Notes under the pieces: generated by a model
What the model was told of the DNA's origin: nothing
What the model saw: only the letters and a program-made list of their open reading frames with translations
Databases searched by the model: none
Source of the DNA: DASQBT01 sp049578545
GTDB taxonomy: Bacteria > Pseudomonadota > Gammaproteobacteria > Burkholderiales > Thiobacillaceae
Assembly: GCA_049578545.1 (NCBI GenBank)
Contig: JBAUMF010000093.1
Span: 1 to 64,000 of the forward strand
Direction of reading: 5' to 3'
DNA length: 64,000 bases
In this document: positions 24,874 through 34,315 of the stretch, piece by piece
How positions within the stretch are numbered: position 1 is the stretch's first letter
Layout: each line of letters begins with the position of its first letter
Made by a program: the position numbers and the translations under genes

Positions 24874-27800
24874 GCTTTAGCGAGTGGATGCAGGCGCACC
24901 GCCGCTCGATTCTGTTCCTGCTGGCGCTGCTTGCACTGGGGGGCACGCTGGCGTCCTTCAAGCTGCCGGTGACCTTGTTTCCGACAGTGGATTTCCCCCG
25001 CGTGGTGGTATCCCTGGACGCGGGCGACCGCCCCGCCGACCTGATGATGCTGACAGTGACCCAGCCAGTGGAAGAAGCGGTGCGCCGCGTGCCCGGAGTG
25101 CGCGATGTGCGCTCGACTACCAGCCGGGGCTCGGCCGATGTTTCGGTAAGTTTCGGTTGGGGCACTGATATGGGACTGGCCACTTCGCAGATCAATCAGG
25201 CCATCACCCAGATCCTGCCGAATCTGCCTTCGGGCACACAGTTGGCGACCAAGCGCATGGATCCGACCGTGTTTCCGATCCTGGCCTACAGTCTGACCTC
25301 CGACACCGTGTCCCAGACAGCCTTGTATGACCTGGCGCGGTATCAGCTGCGCCCGCTGCTTTCCAGCGTCAATGGCGTGGCGCGCATCCAGGTGATGGGC
25401 GGTGCGCAGGAGGAATACCAGGTGACCGTCGACCCGGCGCGGCTCATGGCCTATGGCTTGACGCTAGGCGACCTGGCACAGGCGCTTTCAGCCGCCAATG
25501 TGGTTACGGCGGTGGGGCGGTTGGAGGACCACTACAAGCTCTATCTGGCGATCGCGGATACGCGCCTTGTCAACCTGCGCCAGATCGGTGAAACAGTCAT
25601 CAAGACTGGCAGCAATGGTGTGGTGCGGCTGGACGATGTGGCACAGGTCAGCGACGGCGTTGTACCGCAATGGATGAAGGTAAACGCTGACGGCCGCCCG
25701 GCGGTGCTGCTCAACATCTATCAGCAACCCGGCAGCAACAGTGTGCAGATCGCCCGCGATGTTCAGGCCAAGCTTGCCGACTATGGAAAGCAACTGCCGC
25801 AAGGGGTGAAACTGGCGAACTGGTACGACCAGAGCGCACTCGTGGTGGATTCTGCAGCCAGTGTACGCGATGCCATTCTCATCGGTGCCGGGCTGGCGGT
25901 GCTGGTGCTGTTCGCCTTCCTGCGCAACATCAAGATTACCGTGATCGCCGCTATCGTTGTGCCAACGGTGCTGGCGGCAACCATCGTGCTGCTGTATGCA
26001 TTCGACATGAGCTTCAACATCATGACGCTGGGCGGGATGGCGGCGGCGGTGGGGTTGATAATCGACGACGCCATCGTCATGGTCGAGCAGATCGTGCGGC
26101 GCCTGCGCGGCGCCGCCGATGCCCACCATGGCAGGGTGATGTCGGCGGCGATGGAATTCGTTCGCCCGCTCAGTGGCTCCTCCGCATCCACCATCGTCAT
26201 CTTCCTGCCACTGGCCTTCCTCACTGGCGTGACGGGCGCTTTCTTCAAGGCGCTGTCCCTGACCATGGCGGCCAGCCTGGTGATCTCGTTCCTGGTCACC
26301 TGGCTGGCGGTTCCGCTCCTGGCTGACCACTTCCTCAATGAGAAAGATGCCGAACAGGAAGAGGGCGGCCGCATGACCGAGTGGGTGCATCATCACTACG
26401 AAGCGCTGATGCAGCGTGTCCTGGCCCGCCCAGCTCAAATCATCTTCTTCGTCGCGCCCCTGCTCATCGTCGGCTGGATTGCCTGGGGACAGGTGGGCTC
26501 GGGCTTCATGCCGTCTATGGATGAAGGAGGATTCATTCTCGACTACCGGGCGGATCCGGGGACTTCCCTGACCGAGACCGATCGACTGTTGAAGCAGGTG
26601 GAGGCGATCATCAAGGCCAATCCCTATGTGGACACGTATTCGCGCCGTACCGGCACACAGTTGGGCGGCGGTATTACTGAATCCTATGAGGGTGACTTCT
26701 TTATTCGACTGAAGGCCGGTACGCGACCGCCGATCGATACGATCATGGATGACATCCGCAGCCGGGTCGAAACTCAGGTGCCTGGCCTCAAGATTGAGCT
26801 GGCACAGTTGATGGAAGATGTCATTGGCGACCTCACGTCTGTGCCACAACCGATCGAGATCAAGCTGTTTTCTGACGATGCCGTGACGCTGCAGGGAACC
26901 GCGCGCAAAATCATTGCGGCGATCAGGAATGTTCCGGGCGTCGTGGATACGCGCGATGGCATCAATCCGGCGGGCGATGCACTGGAGATTCATGTGGATC
27001 GCATCAAGGCGGCGCTGGAGGGCATGAATCCGGATAGCATCACGCAGATTCTCAGCGGCTACCTTGCCGGGGTGGTCACCACGCAAATGCAGAGCGGACC
27101 AAAACTGGTTGGGGTGCGCGTATGGATACCACAGGATCAGCGGGCCATTGTGCCGGATGTGGGCAAGCTGCTGATTCATGCACCCGATGGCCATGTGTTT
27201 CCACTCAAGCGGGTGGCGCAGATTGTCGCGATCAGCGGGCAGCCCCAGATCACGCGTGAGAATCTGAAGCGCATGGTGGCGGTGACCGGACGCATCAGTG
27301 GTCGCTCCATGGGTCCGGTCATCGCTGATGTTCAGAAAGTAATGGCGACGCCAGGCCTTCTGCCCAAGGGCATGTACTACGAACTTGGCGGGCTCTACCA
27401 GCAGCAGCAGATCGCCTTTCGTGGCTTGATGGCGGTATTCGCCGCCGCCGTCGGATTGGTGTTCCTGTTGCTGCTGTTCATGTATGAGAGTTTCCGTATC
27501 GCGCTGACGATTCTCGCCATACCGCTGCTGGCGGTGTCGGCGGTGTTCGTCGGATTGTGGCTGACCGGGATTGACCTCAATATCTCGGCGATGATGGGCA
27601 TGACCATGATTATCGGCATCGTCACCGAGGTCGCCATTTTCTATTTTTCCGAGTTTCGCGACCTGGTGATCGACCAGCCATTCCTTCGGGCTCTGATCGA
27701 CGCGGGCAAGAACCGCATGCGGCCCATCGCCATGACCACGATCGCCGCGATTCTCACCCTGCTGCCGCTGGCATTTGCCATCGGACAAGGCTCTGCCATG

Positions 27801-27920
27801 CAGCAGCCGCTGGCGGTGGCCATCATTGCAGGCTTGGTGGTGCAGTTGCCCTTGGTCCTCCTGGTAATGCCGGTGCTGTTCAGTCTGATGGAACGGAGAT
27901 CAGGCGGGACGAACAAGTAA
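24870..27920 (+). CDS. RND efflux transporter, inner-membrane pump
   Basis: At 1016 residues it has normal RND length with two repeats of six helices around large periplasmic loops. It starts with FLLALLALGGTLASFKLPVTLFPTVDFPRV. The transmembrane-4 proton-relay stretch reads GGMAAAVGLIIDDAIVMVEQI with the paired aspartates intact, and the C-terminal half has MGMTMIIGIVTEVAIFYF. The porter-domain sequence looks closer to the HAE-1/hydrophobic group than to heavy-metal CusA types, but this is a judgement by eye. It completes a tripartite pump and is probably controlled by the response regulator heading the operon. Confidence 0.93.
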   Translation: MSFSEWMQAHRRSILFLLALLALGGTLASFKLPVTLFPTVDFPRVVVSLDAGDRPADLMMLTVTQPVEEAVRRVPGVRDVRSTTSRGSADVSVSFGWGTDMGLATSQINQAITQILPNLPSGTQLATKRMDPTVFPILAYSLTSDTVSQTALYDLARYQLRPLLSSVNGVARIQVMGGAQEEYQVTVDPARLMAYGLTLGDLAQALSAANVVTAVGRLEDHYKLYLAIADTRLVNLRQIGETVIKTGSNGVVRLDDVAQVSDGVVPQWMKVNADGRPAVLLNIYQQPGSNSVQIARDVQAKLADYGKQLPQGVKLANWYDQSALVVDSAASVRDAILIGAGLAVLVLFAFLRNIKITVIAAIVVPTVLAATIVLLYAFDMSFNIMTLGGMAAAVGLIIDDAIVMVEQIVRRLRGAADAHHGRVMSAAMEFVRPLSGSSASTIVIFLPLAFLTGVTGAFFKALSLTMAASLVISFLVTWLAVPLLADHFLNEKDAEQEEGGRMTEWVHHHYEALMQRVLARPAQIIFFVAPLLIVGWIAWGQVGSGFMPSMDEGGFILDYRADPGTSLTETDRLLKQVEAIIKANPYVDTYSRRTGTQLGGGITESYEGDFFIRLKAGTRPPIDTIMDDIRSRVETQVPGLKIELAQLMEDVIGDLTSVPQPIEIKLFSDDAVTLQGTARKIIAAIRNVPGVVDTRDGINPAGDALEIHVDRIKAALEGMNPDSITQILSGYLAGVVTTQMQSGPKLVGVRVWIPQDQRAIVPDVGKLLIHAPDGHVFPLKRVAQIVAISGQPQITRENLKRMVAVTGRISGRSMGPVIADVQKVMATPGLLPKGMYYELGGLYQQQQIAFRGLMAVFAAAVGLVFLLLLFMYESFRIALTILAIPLLAVSAVFVGLWLTGIDLNISAMMGMTMIIGIVTEVAIFYFSEFRDLVIDQPFLRALIDAGKNRMRPIAMTTIAAILTLLPLAFAIGQGSAMQQPLAVAIIAGLVVQLPLVLLVMPVLFSLMERRSGGTNK

Positions 27921-27994
27921 ACGGACATGCCTGAAGATGCCATCCAGTCCAGTGAAGTGACTTGGGGAGTAAGCCGCATTACTCCTCTTTGCTC

Positions 27995-29410
27995 ATGCAT
28001 ACACTGATGCTGTCCCATTGGCTTTCCCTGCACGGACTGTTCGTTGTGGTGGCGCTGCTGGTTTACGTGATGGCTACGCACGCTCTGCAGCAACGTCGTC
28101 ACCCGTCCGCAGCGATCGGCTGGGTGTTGTTTATCCTCCTGCTGCCCTATGCCGCGCTGCCGTTGTACCTGCTGTTCGGTACGCGCAAACTCCGCCATGC
28201 CAGTCGCTCGTCACCAGATTTGGTTCGTGCAAGCGAGCATGAGAGCTGGCCGGTACAGACTGCCGCTGCGCTCGGGCAGCCACGCCCGGCGCGGTACCGG
28301 GACCTGTCGTTGCATGCCGATGGCGCAGAGGCACTCGCGGCGCTTCTGGAGGTGATCGATGGCGCGCGCCACAGCCTGGATCTATGCACTTTCATCCTTG
28401 GCCGGGACGAGGTTGGTGCGGCAGTGCAAGCCCGCCTGGCAGCGCAGGCACGCCGAGGGGTGCATGTGCGGGTATTGCTCGATGGGGTGGGACGCATGCT
28501 CAATGGACGGCCCGATTTGTCTCTATTGAGGCAGGCAGGTGTGCAGGTGGGAATTTTTGTGCCGCCCCTGCATTCCCCGCTGAAAGGCCGCACCAATCTG
28601 CGCAACCACCGCAAGCTGGTGGTGGCGGACGCCGGCTACGCGACTGAACGGCTATGGTGCGGCGGTCGCAATCTTGCCGCAGAATATTTCAAAGGACAGC
28701 CAGGCCGTCCTGCGTGGCGCGATCTCAGCTTCGATCTGCTGGGCCCGCTGGTGCGCCAGGCGGCGGATTTGTTTCAGCGCGACTGGACGTTCGCGATGGG
28801 AAGCGAGCAATCCGCGGTCCTGGCGTGCGCTGAACCGGCGGATGTCGCGGCCGACTCATTGGCTCGTACGGGTGCGTGTGCTGCACAAATCATCGCTTCG
28901 GGACCTGACCAGGCCGACGACACCGTCCATGCGCTTCTGGTCACTGCAGCCTATCGCGCGCGCAGCCGTATCGCCCTCGCCTCGCCCTACGTGGTGCTCG
29001 ACGATGCCCTGCTGATGGGGCTCACGCTGGCAGCGCGACGCGGCGTGCAGGTAGACCTGCTGGTGCCGGAGCGTTCCAACCATCACCTGGCCGACATCGC
29101 GCGTCACCGGTCCCTGCGCGCACTGGCCAGCGCGGGGGCGCGCATCTGGCTGGCACCGACCATGCTCCATGCCAAGGCGGCCATCATCGACGACGCGCTC
29201 GCTTTGGTCGGGACCACCAATCTCGATGGCCGCAGCCTGTTTCTGAACTACGAACTAATGGTCGCATTTCATGACCAACCCAGTATCGTTCGCTATCTTG
29301 CCTGGTTTGATCGCGAGCGCGGCACGGCCTGCCCCTATGCGTCCAGGCCACCCGGCCTGTGGCGCGATTTGGGTGAGGGGCTGGTCCTGTGGGTTGGCTT
29401 CCAGCTCTGA
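27995..29410 (+). CDS. Cardiolipin synthase / phospholipase D family enzyme
   Basis: The protein has two N-terminal membrane helices (HGLFVVVALLVYVMA and AIGWVLFILLLPYAALPLYLLF) and two HKD catalytic motifs, NHRKLVVAD and LHAKAAIID followed by GTTNLDGRS. This is the layout of bacterial cardiolipin synthase, which condenses two phosphatidylglycerols. It lies 74 nt behind the efflux pump in the same direction. I prefer ATG 27995. A TTG at 27962 would add 11 residues. No clear ribosome-binding site decides between them. Confidence 0.88.
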   Translation: MHTLMLSHWLSLHGLFVVVALLVYVMATHALQQRRHPSAAIGWVLFILLLPYAALPLYLLFGTRKLRHASRSSPDLVRASEHESWPVQTAAALGQPRPARYRDLSLHADGAEALAALLEVIDGARHSLDLCTFILGRDEVGAAVQARLAAQARRGVHVRVLLDGVGRMLNGRPDLSLLRQAGVQVGIFVPPLHSPLKGRTNLRNHRKLVVADAGYATERLWCGGRNLAAEYFKGQPGRPAWRDLSFDLLGPLVRQAADLFQRDWTFAMGSEQSAVLACAEPADVAADSLARTGACAAQIIASGPDQADDTVHALLVTAAYRARSRIALASPYVVLDDALLMGLTLAARRGVQVDLLVPERSNHHLADIARHRSLRALASAGARIWLAPTMLHAKAAIIDDALALVGTTNLDGRSLFLNYELMVAFHDQPSIVRYLAWFDRERGTACPYASRPPGLWRDLGEGLVLWVGFQL

Positions 29411-29457
29411 TGGTTCGTGGCCAACTCGAATCCTCGACCTTTCAACCAAATCAAACG

Positions 29458-30039
29458 ATGTTCAATCTCCCCCCTGTTACCAGGAGCATCATCATTGCGA
29501 ATGTCCTGGCTTTCCTCCTGGAGCTCATGCTCGGCGCCAAGCTGATTGTGCTCTTCGCGCTATGGCCGCTGGGGCCGCAGTTCCTGCCATGGCAAATTGT
29601 CACCTATGCTTTTCTCCATGGCAGCGTAACCCATCTGCTGTTCAACATGTTCGCGGTTTACATGTTCGGCGCGGACATGGAGCGGATATGGGGCGGAAAG
29701 CGCTATTTGACGTATTACCTGCTGTGTGCGGTTTCGGCCGCGCTCGCGCAGCTGCTGGTGAGCATGGGAACCGGGGCCTATTACCCGACGCTGGGTGCGT
29801 CCGGTGCGGTGTTCGGTCTGCTGCTGGCGTTCGCATGGTATTTTCCGCACCGGCAGATCATGCTGCTGATCCCACCTGTTCCCATGCCGGCACGATTGTT
29901 TGTCGCAGTGTATGGGGTGCTTGAACTGGTGCTGGGCGTGACCGGCACCCAGGCAGGGGTGGCGCATTTTGCCCATCTGGGCGGCTTGGCCGGAGGCTTC
30001 CTGATGTTGCACTACTGGAAGAAATCGCGTTGGCGGTAG
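29458..30039 (+). CDS. Rhomboid-family intramembrane serine protease
   Basis: The 193-residue protein has six membrane helices. The catalytic serine is in GASGAVFG and the catalytic histidine in AHFAHLGGLAGG. The family's HGSVTHLLFNM and W-x-GG segments are also present, as in the minimal bacterial GlpG-like core without an extra N-terminal domain. It would cleave single-span membrane proteins. It follows the phospholipase-D-like gene by 47 nt and ends before a 640-nt gap. Confidence 0.93.
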   Translation: MFNLPPVTRSIIIANVLAFLLELMLGAKLIVLFALWPLGPQFLPWQIVTYAFLHGSVTHLLFNMFAVYMFGADMERIWGGKRYLTYYLLCAVSAALAQLLVSMGTGAYYPTLGASGAVFGLLLAFAWYFPHRQIMLLIPPVPMPARLFVAVYGVLELVLGVTGTQAGVAHFAHLGGLAGGFLMLHYWKKSRWR

Positions 30040-30585
30040 AGGAGCATCCTCATGAGTCAGAACGCGTACCTGGGGCGCGCTGCTGGTGCTATGCAGCGGC
30101 CTACTGTTCTGGGTACTTGCCAGAAAGCGCAAGAAGCGCTTCGAAAGAGACGCCGAGATTCCATCCAGAACAAGCAGTCGAGCATTTCGTCCCCCGCCTC
30201 GAACGATGCAGGGTTCGTTTCGCTCTCGCGTCATGGCAGCATGGGGCAGCAATCGTGTCTGTCATGCCCGGTGTCAATGGGTGCTGACCTGCAACTGGAG
30301 ATTCGCGTCATTGTTCCTGCGCTGGGCAGGCCCGTCGCCGGATTGGCGTTGTTCTGCCTCCTTCGGCAGGGTCAAGGTAGAGTCGGCGCGGCCTACATCG
30401 CAAGCAACGCACGGCGAATCGGCTGGTTTGTCCTGCAGCGCGGGAGTAAATGCTGCGAGGCGCCTGGCGAAGCGTTGCACAGGTGATTTGATGAGTTCTG
30501 CTCCCAGCGGGTTCGGCGCAGCGAAGCAGCATTGTTCATGGCGCGACATCGCCTTGATGAAAATATTGCCGGCGCGGCAGTTGGT
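30040..30585. other. Gap with decayed coding sequence only
   Basis: No intact gene is supported. One frame near 30070-30160 reads a hydrophobic stretch followed by ARKRKKRFERDAEIP, which resembles the single-helix CcoQ subunit of cbb3 oxidase, but it has no start codon in frame. Longer open frames through 30600 have no family resemblance. Confidence 0.35.
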
Positions 30586-30618
30586 GCTAAGTCTGCGCTA
30601 ATTCTCGCAGCGTAGAGT
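30586..30618 (+). promoter_or_regulatory. OmpR-family direct-repeat box with -10 element (box B)
   Basis: GCTAAGTCTGCGCTAATTCT (30586-30605) matches box A at 21373 in 18 of 20 positions and has the same 11-nt period. TAGAGT (30613-30618) lies 7 nt downstream, the same spacing as in box A. It precedes the PepSY gene by about 60 nt. Confidence 0.6.
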
Positions 30619-30680
30619 GATCAACAGGGTGGACGCCAATGCGCCTGCCGGATTTCAATCAACTCTATAGGATCACCATC

Positions 30681-30992
30681 ATGACAGTATCGAAGAAGCA
30701 CGTAATCACCTCGCTGACTCTGGTTCTAACAGTGGCTGCTGCCAATGCGTTCGCCTACACGGGGCACAGACTGGCAGGGGAGGCCAAGATCAGCATGGAA
30801 CAGGCCCGGACTATCGCCCTCAAAGCGCACCCGGGCAAAATCACGGACGAGGAGCTGGAAAAGGAGAAAGGTGGCAGCGGCCTGCGCTATTCCTTTGATA
30901 TCAGGCACGGCAAGATCACACAGGAAGTTGGCGTGGATGCCAGGACCGGTACTGTTCTGGAAAACGCACCAGAAGGACCTAATCCGGATTAA
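30681..30992 (+). CDS. Secreted PepSY-domain protein
   Basis: The 103-residue protein has a signal peptide (VITSLTLVLTVAAANAFA) and a single PepSY domain with ISMEQARTIALKAHPGKITDEELEKEKGGSGLRYSFDIRHG and VGVDARTGTVLE. Such small periplasmic PepSY proteins are often neighbours and targets of OmpR-type two-component systems and may bind the sensor or inhibit peptidases. AGGA precedes ATG 30681. Regulatory box B lies upstream, so I infer control by the regulator at 21822. A strong hairpin follows the gene. Confidence 0.85.
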   Translation: MTVSKKHVITSLTLVLTVAAANAFAYTGHRLAGEAKISMEQARTIALKAHPGKITDEELEKEKGGSGLRYSFDIRHGKITQEVGVDARTGTVLENAPEGPNPD

Positions 30993-31009
30993 GTGCTGAA
31001 CGGCCGGGT

Positions 31010-31043
31010 AAACCCTTTTCCTCGTCTTGCAGGAGAAGGGTTT
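31010..31043 (+). terminator. Strong hairpin after the PepSY gene
   Basis: AAACCCTTTTCCT (31010-31022) pairs with AGGAGAAGGGTTT (31031-31043) over 13 positions with one G-U pair and an 8-nt loop. It stands 18 nt after the PepSY stop and 35 nt before the ABC gene. With only CCCTTTG behind it, it may terminate partly or attenuate. Confidence 0.6.
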
Positions 31044-31077
31044 CCCTTTGAAGGGCAGGCCATCCAAGGAGGGAACA

Positions 31078-31992
31078 GTGCTGGTCGAAATACGCAATCT
31101 GAAGCTCAACATTGGCGCCAATGCGGTATTGCACGACGTCAACCTGACCTTGCAGCAAGGCCAGATTTACGGCTTGCTTGGCCCGAACGGGGCGGGGAAG
31201 AGTACTACCCTTTCCGTCATGACCGGTCTGCGGGCGCCTGCAGCTGGATCCGTTCGGGTGCTGGGCCTCGACCCCGCCAGCGAAGCGTTGCAGCTGCACC
31301 GCCGGATTGGTGTGCTCGCTGAACAGGCCGGATTTTATGACTGGATGAGCGCCGGTGATTATCTGCGCTGGGTTGCCAGCCTTTATCAGATTAGTCTGGA
31401 CCGATCCAAAGTCGCCCGCCTGCTGGGCCAGGTTGGCCTGGAAGGAAAAAGTCAAGCCCCGATCAGCAGCTATTCCCGCGGCATGCGGCAGCGACTCGGC
31501 CTGGCCCGTGCGCTTATCAACCAGCCCGAACTGCTGATCCTGGATGAGCCCACCAATGGGCTGGATCCGCGCGGACGCCGGGAAATCCACGATGTACTGC
31601 TGGACTTGAGCACAAATCATGGCGTCGGCATTCTCCTGTGTACGCACCTGCTCGATGATGTGGATCGACTCTGCACCCGAATCGGCATCCTTGCGCAAGG
31701 CACTACGGTGCTGCAAGGCTCCCTCGCCGAGCTGCTTGCCAACCCACGGGCCGCAGTGCGCTATCGACTGCGCGTCGAGCCCGGCGAGACAACGGAGCAA
31801 CTGCCTGCCGACATCACCTTGCTGGCCCGCTCCGGCGACTGGTGGCATGTTGAGATCGCAACTCATATCGAACCGTCCAGCGCATGGCGCAAGCTGCTGG
31901 ACGCCGGCCTGCGCATCGCTGAAATTCAGCGCGAGGGCGGGGGGCTGGAGGAACTGTATCTGGCGGTAACCGAAGCGAAGGAGGCAGCCTGA
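31078..31992 (+). CDS. ABC-2 type transporter, ATP-binding subunit
   Basis: The 304-residue ATPase has Walker A GPNGAGKST, signature YSRGMRQRLG, Walker B LLILDEPTNGLD and the H-loop LLCTHLLDDV, plus a C-terminal extension typical of CcmA-type (COG1131) subunits. It energises the permease that begins in its stop codon. I chose GTG 31078 because AGGAGGG lies 4-5 nt upstream and the protein then starts LVEIRNLKLNIG like the family. Transported substrate unknown. Confidence 0.93.
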   Translation: MLVEIRNLKLNIGANAVLHDVNLTLQQGQIYGLLGPNGAGKSTTLSVMTGLRAPAAGSVRVLGLDPASEALQLHRRIGVLAEQAGFYDWMSAGDYLRWVASLYQISLDRSKVARLLGQVGLEGKSQAPISSYSRGMRQRLGLARALINQPELLILDEPTNGLDPRGRREIHDVLLDLSTNHGVGILLCTHLLDDVDRLCTRIGILAQGTTVLQGSLAELLANPRAAVRYRLRVEPGETTEQLPADITLLARSGDWWHVEIATHIEPSSAWRKLLDAGLRIAEIQREGGGLEELYLAVTEAKEAA

Positions 31993-32744
31993 TGAACCCC
32001 ATCAACCTGATCGCCCGCAAGGAAGGTGGGGAACTCCTCATGAGCGGACGCGGCCTGGCCTGGCTGCTTGCGCTCTCAGTCATCATGTCGGTGCTGAGCC
32101 TGCTGCTGGTCAGCAACACCGAACTCAGCCTGCTGGACAATGCCCAGGTAGTCTACATGGTAATGGGTACCGTCACTGCCTTGGGCGCGCTGCTCGCGGT
32201 CGTGCTGGGCAGCGATACCGTAGCCGGTGAGCGGGAGCGTGGCAGTCTGATGCCGCTGCTGCTCGCGCCGGTCACCCCTTCCCAGATCGTATTCGGCAAG
32301 ATGGGCGGCCAGGTGGCAGGGTGGGTCGTCATGTACCTGCTTAGTCTGCCCTATGTCTGGGCGGTCGGATCGAGCGGCCAGAACCTCACCCAGGCCGTGG
32401 CCTATCTGGCGTTGTTCGGCACGCCGGTGGTGCTGGGCTTCGGCTTTCTCGGCATTGCGCTGTCGGCACGTCTGCGCAGCGTGCGCTCCGCCCTGCTGAC
32501 CTCGCTCATCCTCCTCATGCTGCTGACCAGCCCGCTGCTGCTGGGGCCAAGCCTGCGCCAGAGCAGCATCGGCAAGTTGTTCGACGCGGTGAATCCGTTC
32601 TCCGCCGCCGTCAACACCTTTGACAGCGTGGTGATCGACTCGCAGCCGCTTTCTATGCAGGTCACCCGTCTTGCCATCACGCTGGCGTGGCTCGTGATGA
32701 TGACGGTGTTCGCCATCCGCAGCGTGCGCAAGATGGAAATATGA
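31992..32744 (+). CDS. ABC-2 type transporter permease
   Basis: The 250-residue protein has six membrane helices and the typical ABC-2 N-terminus LIARKEGGELLMSGRGLAWLL plus GSDTVAGERERGSLMPLLLAPVTPSQIVFGK between helices 2 and 3. This GERE-x-G-L-LLAP segment marks NosY/ABC2_membrane_2 permeases. The ATG overlaps the ATPase stop by one base. The system may export a lipid or peptide or act in membrane complex assembly. The sequence does not say which. Confidence 0.9.
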   Translation: MNPINLIARKEGGELLMSGRGLAWLLALSVIMSVLSLLLVSNTELSLLDNAQVVYMVMGTVTALGALLAVVLGSDTVAGERERGSLMPLLLAPVTPSQIVFGKMGGQVAGWVVMYLLSLPYVWAVGSSGQNLTQAVAYLALFGTPVVLGFGFLGIALSARLRSVRSALLTSLILLMLLTSPLLLGPSLRQSSIGKLFDAVNPFSAAVNTFDSVVIDSQPLSMQVTRLAITLAWLVMMTVFAIRSVRKMEI

Positions 32745-32757
32745 AGGGGATCCAATC

Positions 32758-33288
32758 ATGAAGAAAATTGTTGTGCGCCTGCTGTTCGGCCTGTCGCTCC
32801 TGGGGCTGGGCAACGCCCGCGCAGCCGATTCACTGAGTATCTCCCTTGCACCGGATCGGGCCAACTCGTCTTCGCCACAAATGGGAGACTGGCTTGAATT
32901 CCACAGCGTCATCGTCAACTCCAGCCCTCAGGCCGCCCACGGTATTGTGGCGTGGATCAGCCTGGTGCAGGTTGATCCTGGACATGAGCAGCCGGTCGAC
33001 CTGGAAGACTGGAGCGCACACAAGGCGGTGACGGAGGCCATGCTGCAGCCTGGTCAACAGGTAACGGTCGACTGGCCCATGCGGCTCATTCAGGCTGGCG
33101 CATACCGGGTGGTAATCAGCGCAGTGGATCGCGAAACAGGTCATGTGATGACCAGCCCATTCGTTGATTTCCAGGTGCGGCGCAAGCCCGTGGTGGAATC
33201 AGGACGCATCTTGCCGGTGGCCTTCGGCGTTCCCGCCCTCGTGCTTGGCATGATGCTCTGGCGCGGCTACCGCCACCGCGTCAGCTGA
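32758..33288 (+). CDS. Exported protein linked to the ABC-2 transporter
   Basis: The 176-residue protein has a signal peptide (VVRLLFGLSLLGLGNARA), a beta-rich Ig-like extracytoplasmic domain (about 25-145, with FHSVIVNSSPQAAHGIVAWISLVQV) and a C-terminal membrane helix (about 152-170) followed by a basic tail. It starts 13 nt after the permease with an AGGGG site, so it is a third gene of that operon. NosY/NosF-type systems also have exported partner proteins, but I do not recognise this family. Confidence 0.75.
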   Translation: MKKIVVRLLFGLSLLGLGNARAADSLSISLAPDRANSSSPQMGDWLEFHSVIVNSSPQAAHGIVAWISLVQVDPGHEQPVDLEDWSAHKAVTEAMLQPGQQVTVDWPMRLIQAGAYRVVISAVDRETGHVMTSPFVDFQVRRKPVVESGRILPVAFGVPALVLGMMLWRGYRHRVS

Positions 33289-33326
33289 CGCGGGTCATTG
33301 TGGATTTGGGTATTTGCCGAGAAAAC

Positions 33327-33341
33327 GTTCTGTTCCAGAAC
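33327..33341. promoter_or_regulatory. Perfect palindrome upstream of the second Usp gene
   Basis: GTTCTGTTCCAGAAC is a perfect 6+3+6 inverted repeat located 100 nt before the universal stress protein start and outside coding sequence. Size and position fit a dimeric regulator operator. The regulator is not evident. Confidence 0.4.
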
Positions 33342-33440
33342 AATCCAAAGCCTGCCGCCATTGGGTGTTCGCCGCGGCGGGGAATATACTGAATCCACGC
33401 GTTGCGCGGAAAACGTTGGACAAAATAAGGGGGAACACGC

Positions 33441-33887
33441 ATGTATCGACATATTCTCGTTGCCACTGACGGCAGCCATACTTCAGCCATCGCCTTGCAG
33501 GAAGGGCTCAAGCTCGCGCGTGAACTGCGCGGGCAGTTGCTTATCCTGCATGTAGTCGAGACAGTGAACCTCAATCTGGATAGCGAGTTTATTGACCCGA
33601 GCGACAACTGGGATGCCGTGCGCAAAAGCGGTGAGGCCGTTCTCGCCAGGGCAGAGGCCGCTGCCCGCGAAGCCGGCATCAATGCCAGATCCAAGCTGGT
33701 CGAAATTGACACCATGGACCGCCGCATCCCCGAAGTAATCGCAGATGAAGCGAAAGCATGGCCCGCTGATGTGATTGTCATCGGTACCCATGGCCGTCGC
33801 GGAATCAGTCATCTCTTCCTGGGCAGCGTCGCCGAGGGCGTGGTCCGGGTAGCAACCAAACCGGTGTTGCTGATCAGGGGAAAGTGA
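33441..33887 (+). CDS. Universal stress protein (UspA family), second copy
   Basis: The 148-residue single-domain Usp begins MYRHILVATDGSHTS and contains GTHGRRGISHLFLGS, the nucleotide-binding G-x2-G-x9-G-S motif, then KPVLLIRG. A good AGGGGG ribosome-binding site precedes the ATG. It differs clearly from the Usp at 5172 in the middle part, so it is a paralogue and not a recent duplicate. It stands alone between the ABC operon and the histidine kinase, with its own palindrome upstream. Confidence 0.92.
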   Translation: MYRHILVATDGSHTSAIALQEGLKLARELRGQLLILHVVETVNLNLDSEFIDPSDNWDAVRKSGEAVLARAEAAAREAGINARSKLVEIDTMDRRIPEVIADEAKAWPADVIVIGTHGRRGISHLFLGSVAEGVVRVATKPVLLIRGK

Positions 33888-34315
33888 GTTCGCCTGCATG
33901 ACCAGCTGCAGTGCCGAGTCCGGCTATGTGCTCAACCGCTTGAGTGCAGCCGAGCGTCGCGGTGCACGCTTTATGGACCCAAGGAAGCTGGGGAAGAAAA
34001 GCCTCATCCGGCAGCGGCCTTTTTGCACGGGGTCTGGTCGCCGCTGCCATGGATACTGGAAATGACCATCCGTCTTCAGCTTGTTCCTGACAAGCGGGAC
34101 GAGTCGGCCGCGCTCGCACTTCTGCTCGTTGCTGGGTTTCCTTCACGGAGGCCGTGCGAACAAGGCGATGGACCTGGTTTACCTGGTCATGCTGGACTCC
34201 CTCAAGATACCCATTTCTATCTGCATCGGATTGACATGAAAGCTTCGGACGACGATCGCTTTCAGGAGGTGACAGCCGGCGCACCAAACGCAGGCCGGAT
34301 GGCTTCACACCCGCC
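33888..34315. other. Gap before the histidine kinase, no confident gene
   Basis: A plus frame 34023-34319 ends in ATGA overlapping the kinase start, the arrangement normally seen between a response regulator and its kinase. Its 98 residues show no receiver or DNA-binding motif. A regulator may once have stood here, but nothing recognisable remains. Confidence 0.35.

Noticed and set aside
25488..27788. 766-codon open frame antisense to the RND pump
   Set aside because: It is the high-GC complement of a clearly coding gene and has His/Gln/Arg-rich composition with no family resemblance.
30052..30486. 144-codon frame starting behind GGAGCATCCTC
   Set aside because: Composition shifts along the frame and the only family-like stretch (ARKRKKRFERDAEIP) is in another frame. 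At best it is a decayed gene.
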